Shown one piece after another: positions 21,519 to 33,131 of a stretch of 64,000 nucleotides of DNA. Each line of letters starts with the position of its first letter. Position 1 is the first letter of the stretch. The translations under genes and the position numbers were made by a program. Origin of the DNA: Meconema thalassinum. Taxonomy: Eukaryota; Arthropoda; Insecta; Orthoptera; Tettigoniidae. The notes below the pieces were generated by a model that saw nothing but the letters and a program-made list of their open reading frames with translations, did not search any database and was not told the DNA's origin. The stretch covers positions 164,406,911 through 164,470,910 of the forward strand of contig OX336399.1 in the NCBI GenBank assembly GCA_946902985.2. The letters run 5' to 3'.

Positions 21519-22584
21519 TGTTAAAGAAAGTAAAAGTAAAGTTATTCTATATTCTTCGCAGCATCTTTATGGTTATATGACTGATATTTCAAATAAAGCT
21601 CTTCCGATTCTTTTTAACGAATATAAATAGATGGTGAATGGTGCTACGTGATTTGGAAGTTATATTTTATGGTGACTGGATTAATGTCACAATCTTTATA
21701 CATTCCCTATTCATCATAAATGTAAGTAGCAACCGTATGAAATATATGTATGTTACGGTAAATCTTCATTGCCCTTATTTACTGAAGTGTCTTGGTTGGT
21801 GTTGGAATCACGCCACCCCTAGGGATGAGAGAATTCTCGTGCGACGTAATAAAATATTTTCATAGTAAAGTACATATGAAATGGCGCCCTCCCGGATGTT
21901 ATCTTCTTAGATATAGCTATAAAAGCATAACAACAATAATCACCATAATATAGCCTACTTTTCCCCCATCAAAATTTAAATTCTTAATTTCCAATTATTC
22001 AAGGTTGCGCCTTGTAAAACTAAAATTCCCTGAATATCATTAAATACACTGATAATTCCCTGAGTTTTCCAGGATTTAAAAATTCCCTGCGTACTCCATG
22101 TTTTACATGTTTTACAGAGTTCAAATCCTCGATTTGATTGGAAAAAGAACAATGTTTCGAATTCACTAAATTTGCCAATTGTTGTACACCTACAAGAAGC
22201 CCCATATTATAATTCCGAAAACACTTAGCTTATCCTTTGGCGTAAGGGTGGTTCATATCAAAAATTCGTTCAGGCAAAGGTTTTAGAGGACTATTGATCA
22301 TTTTAAACGGTTTTGATGCTGTGCCTAATTATGATTCTTTTTTCAAAACTCCATTTTTCCCACCCCTTTGGTCAATGGTTGGTGCTATCAAGAAACGTTA
22401 TTGAGATAAATTTTTGGCCCTTATCCGAAGAATAGTACGAACTTTGAATGGTCTCGTCTTTTCATATACGGTACTAAGAAAGTTATAGCGCTGCCTTTAG
22501 TTTTTGAAAAAGCCACCCCCATATTCACCCCCTTGGTCCGAATTTGCCCATTAACGAACTGGACTGAGATTGTGAATGGTTATA
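20767..22584. other. AT-rich sequence with (TA)n tract
   Basis: Holds a (TA)n microsatellite at about 21462-21512 and a short AATTCCCTGA-type repeat near 22025-22090. No coding frame with a recognisable domain was seen. Confidence 0.5.
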
Positions 22585-23514
22585 TCCCTGTATATATATA
22601 TAAAGATTGTGTGTTTTTTCTGAATTTCTACGGAAATTAGCGTTATTAACGCGTTTCAGACTGTTTTATGACAGATGCACGCGTAAATTTTAAAATGTTT
22701 ATCCGTCTGTCTGACTGTATGTCTGTTTGTTTGTCTGTGGGCAACTTTGTTGCCTTATAATTCGAGAACGGCTGGGTGGATCAACGTAAAATTTGGTACA
22801 GAGGCACGACACTAATCATTGATGTACCGTAACTCTTCTCCGTACCTGTCATAAAAGGAGGCCTACTCCCTTAAAATACATGCTGAAATAGGTGTAGAAG
22901 GGTGAGAAAAAGCTCATTTGTAGCCCCTCAATGTGAGATACAAAACAAATAAAACTAAGTCCCCGATTCCTGGATGTAACGGGTAATCTGGAGAACCACT
23001 GGATGGATTTTGATGCGGTTTTCACCATTCTGTAAAGGATTTCTCAAGGAAGGTTTCTGTAGAAAAACATTCATTTATGACCAAAGGAAGCCAGTAACGA
23101 TTTCAGTAAATCAAATCTTAGAAAATCCTGCCGTCCGTGCGCCTTTTAAGCTTAAGCTGGGTAAACCGTTAAAAATATCTATATACTATGAGTGTAGAAA
23201 TTGTTCTGCATGAAAAGTTCTACAAGTATGTCCGGGACAGCATATCTTTATCTTTAATACATCGCCCACTGCAAGTGTTTTCACGTTTTCATTTCTTTCA
23301 ACTACGGTATCTCCATTCAGTGGAGATTTACATTTCTAGCTTCTGAGCTTCGACCAGCATCAAAAGGTCGAGTCGTATCGAGTTAAGATTTCAGAGAAGA
23401 GTATATGTGTTTTCAATTTCACTATTCACCTCGGCTTTTCTGAATTGCGTGTAGGACCTGCTTACGCTGGGTAAACCGTTGAAGATACCAGGCGAAGCCG
23501 GGACGGGTTGCTAG
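22585..23514 (+). mobile_element. Non-autonomous Helitron, complete ends
   Basis: Begins TCCCTGTATATATATATAAA after an A. It ends with CAGGCGAAGCCGGGACGGG and CTAG at 23511-23514 before a T. Internal blocks GGCTGGGTGGATCAACGTAA and GATTTTGATGCGGTTTTCAC match other copies. At 930 bp it carries no helicase or Rep. It is one of the best-bounded Helitrons in the window. Confidence 0.8.
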
Positions 23515-23640
23515 TTGTATATAAATTAGTTACTTTTTACACAAAGTAACTGTAACTTAGTTACTATTTTGGTTAGTAAACGGTAAGTAATTTAGTTACC
23601 GTACGAGGGACGTACTACAGTATATTGTTGTTGTTTCCTA
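23515..23640. other. Spacer
   Basis: AT-rich, with a TAGTTAC-type repeat. No gene was recognised. Confidence 0.4.
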
Positions 23641-24420
23641 TGGCTAGCCCGGATTCCAATCCATCAGCTTTCTTGCGTTCCAATAGAGTTGTGTGAGGTT
23701 TCCAGAAGTTCTAGCAGTCACATCAAGTTTGTTGCAATGTAGCAGGTGTCCCTTATCCATTTTGCTTCCAGGTTCGTGACAAAGTGTGCATTCTTCAGAT
23801 CTCAGGATGTTGATTCGTTTCAGATGAGCTGCAAGGCAGTCGTGGCCAGTGTTAAGTCTGAAGAAGGCTACAGCTTCTTTTCTTGGTGTTAATTTATATT
23901 GATCCCATTTAGCATCAATGGCTTTCCATAATTTGGTTTCTGCTGTTTTCTTTGCCATTTCTTCATACCGGTTTTTGATAGTATTTTTCAAGATCCTTTT
24001 TGCTGACATAAAATCAGTCTGACTGACAGGTTGTTGTAGTGTGGTACCTTTTTTTTGCTAATCTGTCTGTCTCTTCATTTCCTGCTATTCCAACATGAGA
24101 AGGGATCCACTGAAATGAGATCTGTTTGTGGAGTCTTTGAAGGGTTTTTATCATACAAAAAATTTCTTTCAGTTCTTTATTTTGGGGCTTATAATTTGAC
24201 GAGATGGCTTGGATGGCTGCTTTAGAATCTGTAATGATAACGCATTTTTGATAATCAATGTTTCTGCCTAATAACTGATGGAGTGCATGTGAAATTGCTC
24301 TTATCTCAGCATCAAAGTTTGTTTTGTTTTGGCCTACTGGGAAGTAGAGTGAGAAGAGAGATGAATGTATTCCTGCTCCAGTTCTATTTTCTTTGTCACA
24401 GTATATTGTTTTACACTTCA
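23641..24420 (-). pseudogene. LINE ORF2 C-terminus: RNase H and Cys-rich tail
   Basis: On the minus strand, 24420-24010 encodes an RNase H1-type domain. It has IYCDKENRTGAGIHS at the first Asp, FDAEIRAI with the Glu, VIITDSKAAIQ with the second Asp, and WIPSHVGIAGNEETD with the His and last Asp. A frameshift in the T8 run near 24045-24052 leads to 24009-23644. That frame encodes 121 residues ending in CTLCHEPGSKMDKGHLLHC, the Cys/His tail typical of R1/Jockey-like non-LTR elements. The reverse transcriptase is missing, consistent with 5' truncation at about 24420, where mariner sequence abuts. RNase H would remove RNA from the cDNA hybrid. Confidence 0.85.
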
Positions 24421-24665
24421 GTTTCTTTTTCTACCCAAATGAAGTACATTACACAACAGTAGTTATATCCACCTTCCCAACATAATCTCCTTGTACCTTT
24501 ATGCACTTTTGCCATCGATGTGTCAGTCTCTCCAGATCTTACTGAAACCATTCTTTCGGAGTGCTGCGTACCCCTGCCTTGACAGCGATCACGCAGAGGT
24601 TTCTTCATGTCCCCGAACAGGTGATAACCACGGTCGAACATCAATTCCCCTCGATTTTCCTTAAT
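24421..24665 (-). pseudogene. mariner transposase C-terminal fragment
   Basis: On the minus strand the translation shows YHLFGDMKKPLRDR, then a deleted segment, then SVRSGET. One frame over it shows RWQKCIKVQGDYVG near 24520-24480, the usual C-terminal WxKCI..xGDY signature of mariner-like transposases. The catalytic core is absent. The same C-terminal sequence recurs on the plus strand at 28113-28190. Confidence 0.7.
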
Positions 24666-24814
24666 TCCACTCGGGCCTCCAAGGGACCCAAAAATGAGTT
24701 CCTCAACTCCACTCAGGCATTGGCAAGGGGTCGGCAAAGGGGTTATCACCAACGACGTAAACAAATGTCATAACCCTCCTGCTGGCATACCAAGGGCCGG
24801 GTCAACCAAATTCT
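24666..24814 (+). repeat. Short dispersed repeat (family G)
   Basis: The stretch with CTCAACTCCACTCAGG resembles, in reverse complement, part of 26255-26365 (TCAATTCCACTCG and CTCAACTCCGCTCGG). The family was not identified. Confidence 0.4.
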
Positions 24815-25757
24815 TGAATGCAGCTGATTTTTCCGTTCTAGGCTGGAAAAAAGTATTTTCAGCATCCGCAGCTGATATCGAAAGTATTTTTAGGTACAAA
24901 TTATACACCTATTATTGAAAATCCACAGCCTGCTTCCAGTCTCCGACCGGGTCAGGAATGGAATGAATGAAGCCCCCATCTAGCGGCGAGGATATGAACT
25001 GTGCCTGCTGCCGAGGCCCGACGCACTCCTCTGGGGCAATGATTAAATGAATGACAGATGAAATGAAATGATAGTGGAGAGTGTTGCTGGAATGAAATTT
25101 TGACAGGGAAAACCGGAGTACCCGGAGAAAAACCTGTCTGCCTCCGTTTTGTCCAGCACAGATCTCACATGGAGTGACCGAGATTTGAACCACAGACCCA
25201 GCAGTGAGAGGCCGGCGTGCTGCCGCCTAAGCCACGGAGGCTGGACACCTATTATTATCTAAATTTAATTTTATAATGTCTGACTAGGTTAAAAAACATA
25301 CAAACAATTAATTATGCGCATGTTAAAAACAATGCATAAAATTTGTAGAAATAATATTGACTTCGGAGCGCTTGACCGATGGCGTGGTGGTGTTCGCAAG
25401 ACATGGTTGTGCCATTGGTCAACCGCTCTGATGTCAAGTCCACTCATTCGTTAAATCAGGTATAAAGTGTTTGCTACATTATAACTTATATGGCAGAAAA
25501 TACAAGTGATTTAAAATTAATCATAATATTCTTTTAAATAAGTCTGCCAACTTTTCTATATTTTTCTACAAATTTTATGCATTGTTTTTAACATGCACAT
25601 AATTAAATGTTTGTATGTTTTTAACCTAGTCTGACATTATAAAATTAAATTTAGATAATAATAGGTGTATAATTTCTACCTAAAAATACTTTCGATATCA
25701 GCTGCGGAAGCTGAAAATACTGTTTTCCAGCCTAGAACGGAAAATTCAGCTGCATTC
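24815..25757. mobile_element. Foldback element with ~200-bp inverted arms
   Basis: The left arm 24815-24916 plus 25257-25352 is the inverted complement of the right arm 25562-25757. Landmarks are GAATGCAGCTGA, CCGTTCTAGGCTGGAAAA, GCAGCTGATATCGAAAGTAT and TTATGCATTGTTTTTAACAT. The central ~210 bp is unpaired. The left arm is interrupted by SINE-B copy 2; the right arm preserves the uninterrupted site. No coding content. Confidence 0.85.
24917..25244 (-). mobile_element. SINE-B copy 2 with 12-bp target duplication
   Basis: Same body and tRNA-like head as 485-817. A perfect duplication, ACACCTATTATT, flanks it at 24905-24916 and 25245-25256. The inverted right arm of the host element carries this 12-mer once (reverse complement near 25657-25668), which proves the duplication arose on insertion. 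Confidence 0.92.
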
Positions 25758-26363
25758 CCACACAACAAATTAGTTATGAATCCTTACTCTTATAGAGCTA
25801 GGTTTGTTTACCGTAACAGCTATTCGGATTTAAGATATCGTCTGCACACCACTTATTCTATGCAATCACCTCGTCTGTTCTTATCAGTTTAGAAGTTTTT
25901 TGTTGTTGTCGTGGGACCTCCTGCGAGGCCGAGTGCGGGTCTTTCTAGTCGGCGCCCGTGGTGATAAGAAATCGTTAAATGGGGAGTAGACTAAGTTACA
26001 ATAAATGTTAAACAATTCTACTCTATGTTTTGAAATTAGCTGTTCCACTTATTTTAGTCAACTTAAAAATGTAAACACTGAAGTACTGCTGAAATATAAC
26101 TGACCACGTTAGGTTATTTTGAGAAGTTGTACTTAATTTGTTATCCTTATTAGAAGTTATATTAGTTATATTAGAAGCATTGATTATAATCAATGGTAGA
26201 AGTGAGCATGGAAGACTTGTGTCGTTCTAAGAATGCATAAGGATAAAGAGACCGCGACCGAGCGGAGTTGAGGGACTCCTCTGGTGACCACCTGGAGTGT
26301 CGAGTGGAATTGAGGTAACCCTGGCTACCTGACTCAGGTACCCGAGTGGAATTGATGCCCGCC
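25758..26363. other. Unassigned sequence
   Basis: No gene was recognised. A family-G-like short repeat lies at about 26255-26363 on the minus strand. Confidence 0.4.
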
Positions 26364-27720
26364 CACAATCATGATGATGATGATGATAATTGTTGTTTTA
26401 AGGGGCCTAACATCGAGGTTATCGGCCCCTAATGATCTGGGTGATAGCGAAAATGATAATGAAATGGAAACCAGAACAAAATTATCTGAGACGGAAAATA
26501 CGTACAAAAAGGAACTCAGATGGAAACAACTCACAATATGGTCTGACAAAAGGGAATTTAGAACGAAAAGTTGCACAAAAAGAATAGATTGAAAAAGACC
26601 CACAAAACGTAGGCTAGATTCAAAATACGTACAAAATGCAATGTAGCGTCGAAATACTTACAAAATGCAACTGAAATTCAAAATACTTACAAAATGCAAA
26701 TGAGATCGAAAATACGTACAAAATGCAATTGAGGTTCAAAATACTTACAAAATGCAAGTGAAATTGAAAATACACAATGCAATTCAGATTGAAATAGGCC
26801 CTATCCCAGTTCCAATCCAAATTATTCACAAAGTGCAATTGAAATTCAAAATACTTACAAAATGCAATTGAAATTGGAAATCCTTACAAAATGTACGGTA
26901 GATTCAAACGACTCATGTGGATTGACAATACTTACAAAAAGCAATTTATATTGAAAATACTCGACAAAATGTAATTTAGATTCAAAGTACCCACAGAATG
27001 CAATTGTGAATCAAAATATGTGCAAAATGCCCGCCAAAAAAAATGCAATTTAGATTAAAAATTCGTGCGAAATGCGGTTTTGGTTGAAAATACTTACAAA
27101 ATTCAATTGAAATTCAAAATACTCACAAAGGTCCCTCCGCCATATTGAAAGACTTACTAAAAAGCAATTTAGATTGTCAATCTTTACAAAATGCAACTGA
27201 GGTTGAAAACAATCGCGAGATGTAATTTAGATCGAAACAACATACAAAAAGCAACGTAGATTAAAAATTCCTTAAAAATCGCTAGAAGGGAATTTAGATA
27301 CACGGTGAACCAAGTAACAAAAACAATGCGGGAATCTTAAAGAGAAAAATAAATATAATGAAAAGAGGAGAAGAGAGGAGAGGGGAGAGAGGAGAAGGTC
27401 CGCCCCAAAAGTAAGGGACAAAAGGGGGAAAACGGACCCAGCTCAGGAATCCCTCGGGGTCGCCAACTCCCGAACTCACCAGCCGTGAGCCCCTGAGGGT
27501 GTAGCATTATCTAGGGTGCACGAGAAGTGGTGGGGCTACATACACCCTGCCTCCTTAAGGGCCTTGAGCACAAGGCAGGAGGTAAAAGGAAAAGAAAAAG
27601 AAGGCTGACCGCTCACAGAAGGAGGGTATCAGGAAAGATGAGACAAGGGCCAATTAAGGCGGGAAAGTGAAAGACTCCCTAGGCCTCGGAAAAGCTAATA
27701 CCGTCGGGTTCGGCGCCCAC
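26364..27720 (+). repeat. Dispersed repeat family D, long copy
   Basis: Starts with (GAT)n, then GTTTTAAGGGGCCTAACATC and AGGTTATCGGCCCCTAATGA. It continues through a 30-bp minisatellite and ends with the GGGGTCGCCAACTCCC and ACTCCCTAGGCCTCGG blocks shared with 2010-2646 (inverted) and 43896-44480. Confidence 0.75.
26620..27260 (+). repeat. Degenerate ~30-bp minisatellite
   Basis: About 20 imperfect units of the type ACAAAATGCAATTGA/AATTCAAAATACTT. They decay toward 27260. The array lies inside the family D copy and is absent from the copy at 2010-2646. Confidence 0.8.
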
Positions 27721-27732
27721 AATCACTTGGTG

Positions 27733-28112
27733 CTAAGTCGGGAGAGTGAATCCCATTTGATCAATGTCAGTGGTGGTCTCTCGCTTAGTGTGGGGGCGGG
27801 CATTGCCATGTTGCAGAAGAACACCTTTAGCCCATTTTCCTGGCCGCTTAGTTTGAATGGCACGACGTAAGAGCTTAAGGGTTGCCACACATGCTGCACT
27901 GTTAATTGTGGCCCCCAATTCCATCCAGTCAATGAGGATGATGCCCATTGTCTCCCAGAACACTGCCGCCATTCGCTTGCCAGCTGATGGCACTGCTCGA
28001 CATTTGTTTGGCGGTGGACTGCCCCTATGCTTCCACTGCATCGATTGTTGTTTTGTTTGTGGCTCTTGGTGATGGAGCCATGTCTCAAGCCTAGCCATGA
28101 AGTCGGCTGGAT
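27733..28112 (-). pseudogene. mariner transposase catalytic-core fragment
   Basis: The minus-strand frame is open over about 139 codons. It shows the mariner core ETWLHHQEPQTKQQSMQW, then MAAVFWETMGIILIDWMELG, then KWAKGVLLQHGNARPHT, with ARPHT preceding the lost PPYSPDL region. In ordinary family members the third block reads HDNARPH; here the Asp position is Gly (HGNARPH), so a catalytic residue is replaced. The N-terminal DNA-binding domain and the C-terminus are absent from this reading direction. Upstream, at about 28113, it abuts a mariner C-terminal piece on the opposite strand. Confidence 0.85.
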
Positions 28113-28190
28113 CTTGTCTGGAGAGACTGACACATCGATGGCAAAAGTGCATAAAGTTACAAGGAGATTATGTTGAGAAGGTTGACGTAA
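28113..28190 (+). pseudogene. mariner C-terminal piece, opposite orientation
   Basis: The plus strand from GGAGAGACTGACACATCG matches the reverse complement of about 24460-24535 and encodes HRWQKCIKLQGDYVEKVD, then a stop after TTDV. It is the natural C-terminus of a mariner-like transposase, but points away from the adjacent core fragment, giving a head-to-head chimera. Confidence 0.7.
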
Positions 28191-28954
28191 CAACTGATGT
28201 GTAGAAAATGGAGACCAATATAGTACGCCCTTCGTACTATTGGAAAGGAACTCACCTAACCCTATCCGGAATGTTATTTTAAATCCTGTCGCGCGAAATG
28301 CTGAGTAGCTCGGATATCATCTACATTAATGCAGCCAGCAGAAGGGTGGGTGCTGGGGAACACTGAATTAAAGCGATTTATCAAAACCGGGGGGGGGGGG
28401 GGGGGATATTTTTTGGCAAGCAGACAGTGTGCTTGTGACTACAGGGGATTTTCCATTGTTCTTACGCGGAGAGAGAGAGGGAATAGGAATGATCATGGGA
28501 CTTGCAAAGGGTGAGGGGTGAGAAGGGGTTGGAAAGTAGTATTGTGCGCACACATCTGCGCAGCTCTGAGGCCCGGGCGGGAGGCTAGTCACACAGAATG
28601 GCGTGCTCCACAAATCGAGTCAATACAAGCGCAAACACTATCTGTTTTAAGGGGCTCAATCAATATTAAGCCTATGATTGTTAATCAGCATTACCTCACC
28701 TATGGCTACAAAACACGCACGGGATGTGTTCATGCAGAAATGGATGGATATGTTATGAAAGGAATAAATAACAGTTTTATAGAGTTTCCTTGAACGTCGC
28801 TATTCTGCCTATATCGACTTCCTCGCTCCTTGTCACACTCTATATCAGGGATGGCCAAGAATTTCGCTCGCGTGTTGAGATCTTGCGCGTCTTCCAGGCG
28901 AGGCATTCGTGATTCGCAGGTGTTGTAATATCCAAACACACCGGTAATGTACAG
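28191..28954. other. Unassigned sequence with G17 run
   Basis: Contains a run of 17 G at 28389-28405. No coding frame with a recognisable domain was seen. Confidence 0.5.
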
Positions 28955-29310
28955 CAGGGGCGTATATAGAGTCTTATTTTGGGGGGTTCCCAACGACAAG
29001 GATTAATAAGGAGACGCCCTGTCAGCGCTATAGCATGCGGAGAGTTGAAGCATTGACCACACGCCCATACTTGCCCTGCTCGAGCGGTAAATCGAGCCTA
29101 CGGTACCGTAGACTTATTTATTAGTGGGATTTAAGTACGATTACCAGTAAAAGATTCGTGTGCAGGTATAGTACGAAGTTGTAAGGTATATGACGATGGA
29201 AATCGAGGAATATTTGTTGATCTTTGATGGCTAGCGTGAAGTGTACGGCAGTCATAATACTTTTCGTCGCATTCGAAAATCATGTCAACTGCCGTAAAAC
29301 GTTTAATTTA
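28955..29310. mobile_element. hAT-like terminus and repeat (copy 1)
   Basis: CAGGGGCGTATATAGAGTC at 28955 resembles the CAGnGGCGTA inverted-repeat start of many insect hAT elements. The following sequence (ACGAAGTTGTAAGGTAT, AGCGTGAAGTGTACGGCAGT) recurs at about 34555-34690. A matching right terminus was not found. Confidence 0.45.
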
Positions 29311-30453
29311 CAACATAAACTAGAGCAATACACCGATCTAAAATATAGTATAGCACTTGGAAAATGAATGTATTATACCGGTATGCAGTTTTTATAACCT
29401 GTAATTATTGTAGGATTTTAGGCAACCAGACACCTACCACTATTCTTAACTTATACCAAATAATAGGCAAATAATTACCGAGATACCAGTAGGCCTGCCT
29501 TTATATTCACGTATGTGTATTAAATAAATTAAATACATTTAAAATATTAAGGCATGTGAACTAATTGGGTGCTGGCGTTATTGTTTTTATTGCACGATGT
29601 TTTTCAAAAAATAGGCCAGTTCAGTTTCGGTAACAAACTAAGCGAGGTCTAGGCTGAGGTTTGAGATTAACACGCTAAAATATGCAAATAATGGCATATC
29701 AATCTTCTAACACCCACAAGCAATAAATCTAGAGCTCAAGCCACTTTAAAAATAGATTGGGGTAATTAGATTACAGTAATACCGTTCATTAATTGACAAG
29801 CAGAAACTATTTCCAGTAAGAAACGAAGGAAAATATCCATAATTAATTCCTAGCAATCAAAATACTAATATTGGTGGACACATATGCCACTATTTGAACA
29901 TTTAACGAATGATACTAGAACAGTACCGTAAGCTGGCTACTCTAAGGATGAAAACTTAACACAATAAATGGCAAATAAAGTGCATTTACTTGTGAAATTA
30001 CATTACTTTGGCAGGTGGGAGTTCCGTTTGTGCAAACATATGCCCCACACGTCGACATTTCGTCCCACACGCGAAATATCACCACTTTTAAGTACGTACG
30101 TCACACCATTACATACTTTTCTAATGAGACTACCGCAATGTTTTCAGCATTTGTGAAGGAGTCACTTCCTTGGCGCTAGGGCCTCTCCTTATTACTCCTT
30201 GCCCAACGGGGGGTTAGGGGGCATGTTATAGCCCCCAAAGAATAGGGGTTCTGGGGTTCCTCTCAGGGAAACTTCTGTATAATTTGGTGCAAAATGATGA
30301 GTTTTAAGGCTATCTGGCATCACTGTTTCAACCAATTTGTTGTGATGTTATATGTTTGGTTAATGTCAAACACAACTAAGACCATTTTATGTTACTTTTT
30401 ATTAATACCATTATCTTGCTCACTTGATAGTGTTTACATGGTAATAATTAACA
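29311..30453. other. AT-rich sequence, possible hAT interior
   Basis: No coding frame was recognised. A GC-rich GGGGGGTTAGGGGGCATG stretch near 30207-30224 resembles hAT subterminal DNA. It may connect the hAT C-terminal fragment at 30454-30768 to an element end. Confidence 0.35.
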
Positions 30454-30768
30454 TTACTGTTTTGATTTACAACTCACACTAAAATATAAAGTCAAGGTTT
30501 CTTGAAGCATTATCAAATCAGTCATAACTTCACCGTCAGTGATGTACGGTATGTCTCTGTAAATAGATAACAATACTATACCGTAGAGTCTGTTTTCAGA
30601 AGTAGAATTTCTTAAGTATGTTTTCAACCAACTCAAACTCCGTTCGGCAGTACCGGTAGCTACAGAGAGAGGCAAATTTGCCAAAAATTTGATAAGGGTA
30701 TAAAAGTTAGGGAAAAAACTTTTCTCACACGCTTCAAGGGCACTTGTTGCGGTTCTTGGTAGGTTCAT
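30454..30768 (-). pseudogene. hAT transposase C-terminal dimerisation region
   Basis: A 104-codon minus-strand frame shows FPNFYTLIKFLANLPLSVATGTAERSLSWLKTYLRNSTSENRL-type sequence, shortened here to its key blocks: LPLSVAT, ERSLSWLKTYLRN and ENRLYGIVLLSIYRDI. These are hallmarks of the hAT C-terminal dimerisation domain (the usual motif is SVASAERSFS..K). The catalytic core and BED finger were not seen upstream. The frame is intact over this domain but ends past it in unrelated residues. It probably belonged to a ZMYM1-like hAT element. Confidence 0.8.
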
Positions 30769-30937
30769 AAGAGCGAAAGCACTGGACAGTAATAAGAGGT
30801 TCTGTTACAAATAAGATCAGTTCAAACTGATTGTCACACTGTTTACTGTACATCGCTGTACCGTCGCCTTGCTTTGCAACGTTGCCATACGTCGCTTAGT
30901 GACAACAGTACGAGTACATAGTAAGTATAATAGTTTT

Positions 30938-32035
30938 AGCCTACTTTTCACATTTTGAAAAATGAGGTAAAAGTAGACTTATGAGATCGATCCGGGAAAA
31001 TGTGTATCTCTATGTCTGTCCTTCTGTCTGGCTGGCTGGCTGGCTGTGTGTGTCCCCCCTCCTTATTAACTCCCAAACCTCTGCAGCAATCGGAACCAAA
31101 TTTAGTATGGGTAAAGATGTATATCGGAATATCTCAAGCCCATATTTTAAAATTATGTCAGTGCTACCAACTGCTGAAAAAACGCACTAGAAATTTGAGC
31201 TCCATGTTGGATATCATGGAAGGTATGCATGGGAGCTATTCCAAAATTGGCACACATGTAGATAATACTACTTCAGTTTAATTTCCAGGAGACCATACAT
31301 GACAGTGTTGCCAAAATAATTATAAGCCTTCTGATAGGTCCAATTTTTAAATGCATATAACTTCTACACTATCAATTGGATTTCAACCAAATTTTGTATG
31401 TAATATGCGTACATAAACACATATGACTGAGCCACCAGGGCTGCCAACTGTTAATAATTACTCTCTATTTTTTTATCCAAATACCAATCTATCATAAAGT
31501 AGGCAAGCCGACAGCTTTAAACTATGCACACGTATAGTACCTGACATTTTAGATTAATTTGGAGTAATTCATATAAGCCAACATGATTCTATGCCTGCTG
31601 AGATGTCCAATTTTACAATACGTGTAAATTCTATACTAACAAATGGATGTCATCCAAAATTGGCCCAACAAGATATCATAATATTTCAGATTATTTCTGA
31701 CCAGCACACGCATGACATTGTTGCCAACATGCTTTTTTGCGTGCTGATAGATCCAATGTCTAACTGCATGTAACGTCCATTGGACTTCAACCAAATTCTG
31801 TATTCTGTACCTCAAGAGATGGAACTAAGAATATATTGAGTTACCAGGGCTGCCAACTGTAGTGTCTATTAGGCTACATTATACCAGGTATATTTCTAAC
31901 TAATTAAACATTTCGATATTACCAACTTAATTTCGTCATTATTCTAGATAGGTTCATATACTGTAGATTAAACATTGGCATGAATCTTCATTTTAAGAAA
32001 AGTAGGCTCTTTAGTTCGTTACCGAACTATTTGTT
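30938..32035 (-). mobile_element. Element family H, copy 1
   Basis: It starts AGCCTACTTTTCACATTTTG and ends with AGTAGGCT at 32001-32008, followed by the hairpin-like end AGTTCGTTACCGAACT. Copies 2 (35387-36798) and 3 (42480-43896) are in the opposite orientation. The interior has ATTTGGTTGAAnTCCAA-type repeats. No coding capacity. Confidence 0.8.
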
Positions 32036-32230
32036 AATGTTTTACTTCATAAACATAATTATATGTGACAAAAACTTCGGGGGAGGGGGTTGATGGCGGG
32101 TGTGGGGGGTGGGCAAACCTGATATACAGTAAAACCTGCCCACAGCGGAACGCAATCGTTCCGGATATATTTTTCCGTTTTCACAGGTTTCCACTTAACA
32201 AAGGATTGAGTATTAATAATACAAAAGATA

Positions 32231-32980
32231 CAGTCAGTCTGAGACACTAGACTTTATATCATTTCAAATGACAAATGCTACACATGTTAGAAAGGCTCAG
32301 TAGAGTTTCTCGCTTCGCTCGAAGCCCCAGGACTCTTTCAACAGACTCCATTACCCATTAACTTAGGCTTCCCGCGCGGGCACCTCTTTAAAGGTCACCC
32401 TGTATTTGAGTCTGACATCTTTTACAACTCTTTAAGGGTCACCCATTATTTGAATCTGATATCTTGCAAACCTCTTTAAGGGTCACCCTGTATTTGAATT
32501 GAATCTAACATACTGTACACCTCTTTAAGGGTCACCCTGTATTCTGCTCTGACATCCTGCACACCTCTTTAGGAGGCATCCTGTTTTATTATCTGGCATC
32601 AAGTATATCTCTTTAGAAGTCACCCTGTATTCTTGTGTGACATGTTGTACACCTCTTTAGGAGTCACCCTGTATTCTTATGTGACGTCTTGTATATCTCT
32701 TTAGGAGACACCCTGTATTCTTGCCTGACATCTTGTACACCTCTTTAGGAGTCACCCTGTATTCCTGTCTGACATCGTGTACGCCTCTTTAGGAGTCACC
32801 CTGTATTCCTGTCTGACGTCACGCACTCGCCGTCTCCGTATCGCATAACGCCAGACCCCAGGAGTAAACTCAGACTCTGTGCATATGCATGATGACGTCA
32901 TACACGCCGTGACCGTAACGCATAACGTTGGACCCAAGCATAACGACGAAGTCGACAAGATCACTTGAAATGATAAAATA
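32231..32980 (+). mobile_element. Element family F, copy with expanded minisatellite
   Basis: Begins CAGTCAGTCTGAGACACTAG and ends CGACAAGATCACTTGAAATG, matching the ends of family F at 11296 and 40491. The usual interior is largely replaced by a 44-bp minisatellite. Confidence 0.7.
32381..32820 (+). repeat. 44-bp minisatellite, about 10 units
   Basis: The unit runs CCTCTTTAGGAGTCACCCTG then TATTCCTGTCTGACATC and about seven more bases. The last units are the most uniform and the first the most diverged. Confidence 0.9.
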
Positions 32981-33131
32981 CACTGTATTATGGAATAGGA
33001 ATACTATGAAATATTTTTTTCCCACTTGAAACATCACAGTTAATTCTTTAGCCGGACGTTTGCTTTTCTCGTGTTCTTCAATAACTCTCCTCCAGTGTGT
33101 CTTATGTTTAGAAGTCATTGTCACTGAATTA
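32981..33131. other. Spacer with small antisense frame
   Basis: The minus-strand frame reading MTSKHKTHWRRVIEEHEKS in this area could be a short exon or a transposase N-terminus. I do not recognise it and do not call a gene. Confidence 0.3.

Noticed and set aside
21421..21630. 69-codon ORF rich in Ile/Tyr
   Set aside because: Translation of a (TA)n microsatellite.
28955..30900. One complete hAT element
   Set aside because: Only one plausible terminus and a C-terminal transposase fragment are seen; no matching second terminus or target duplication was found.
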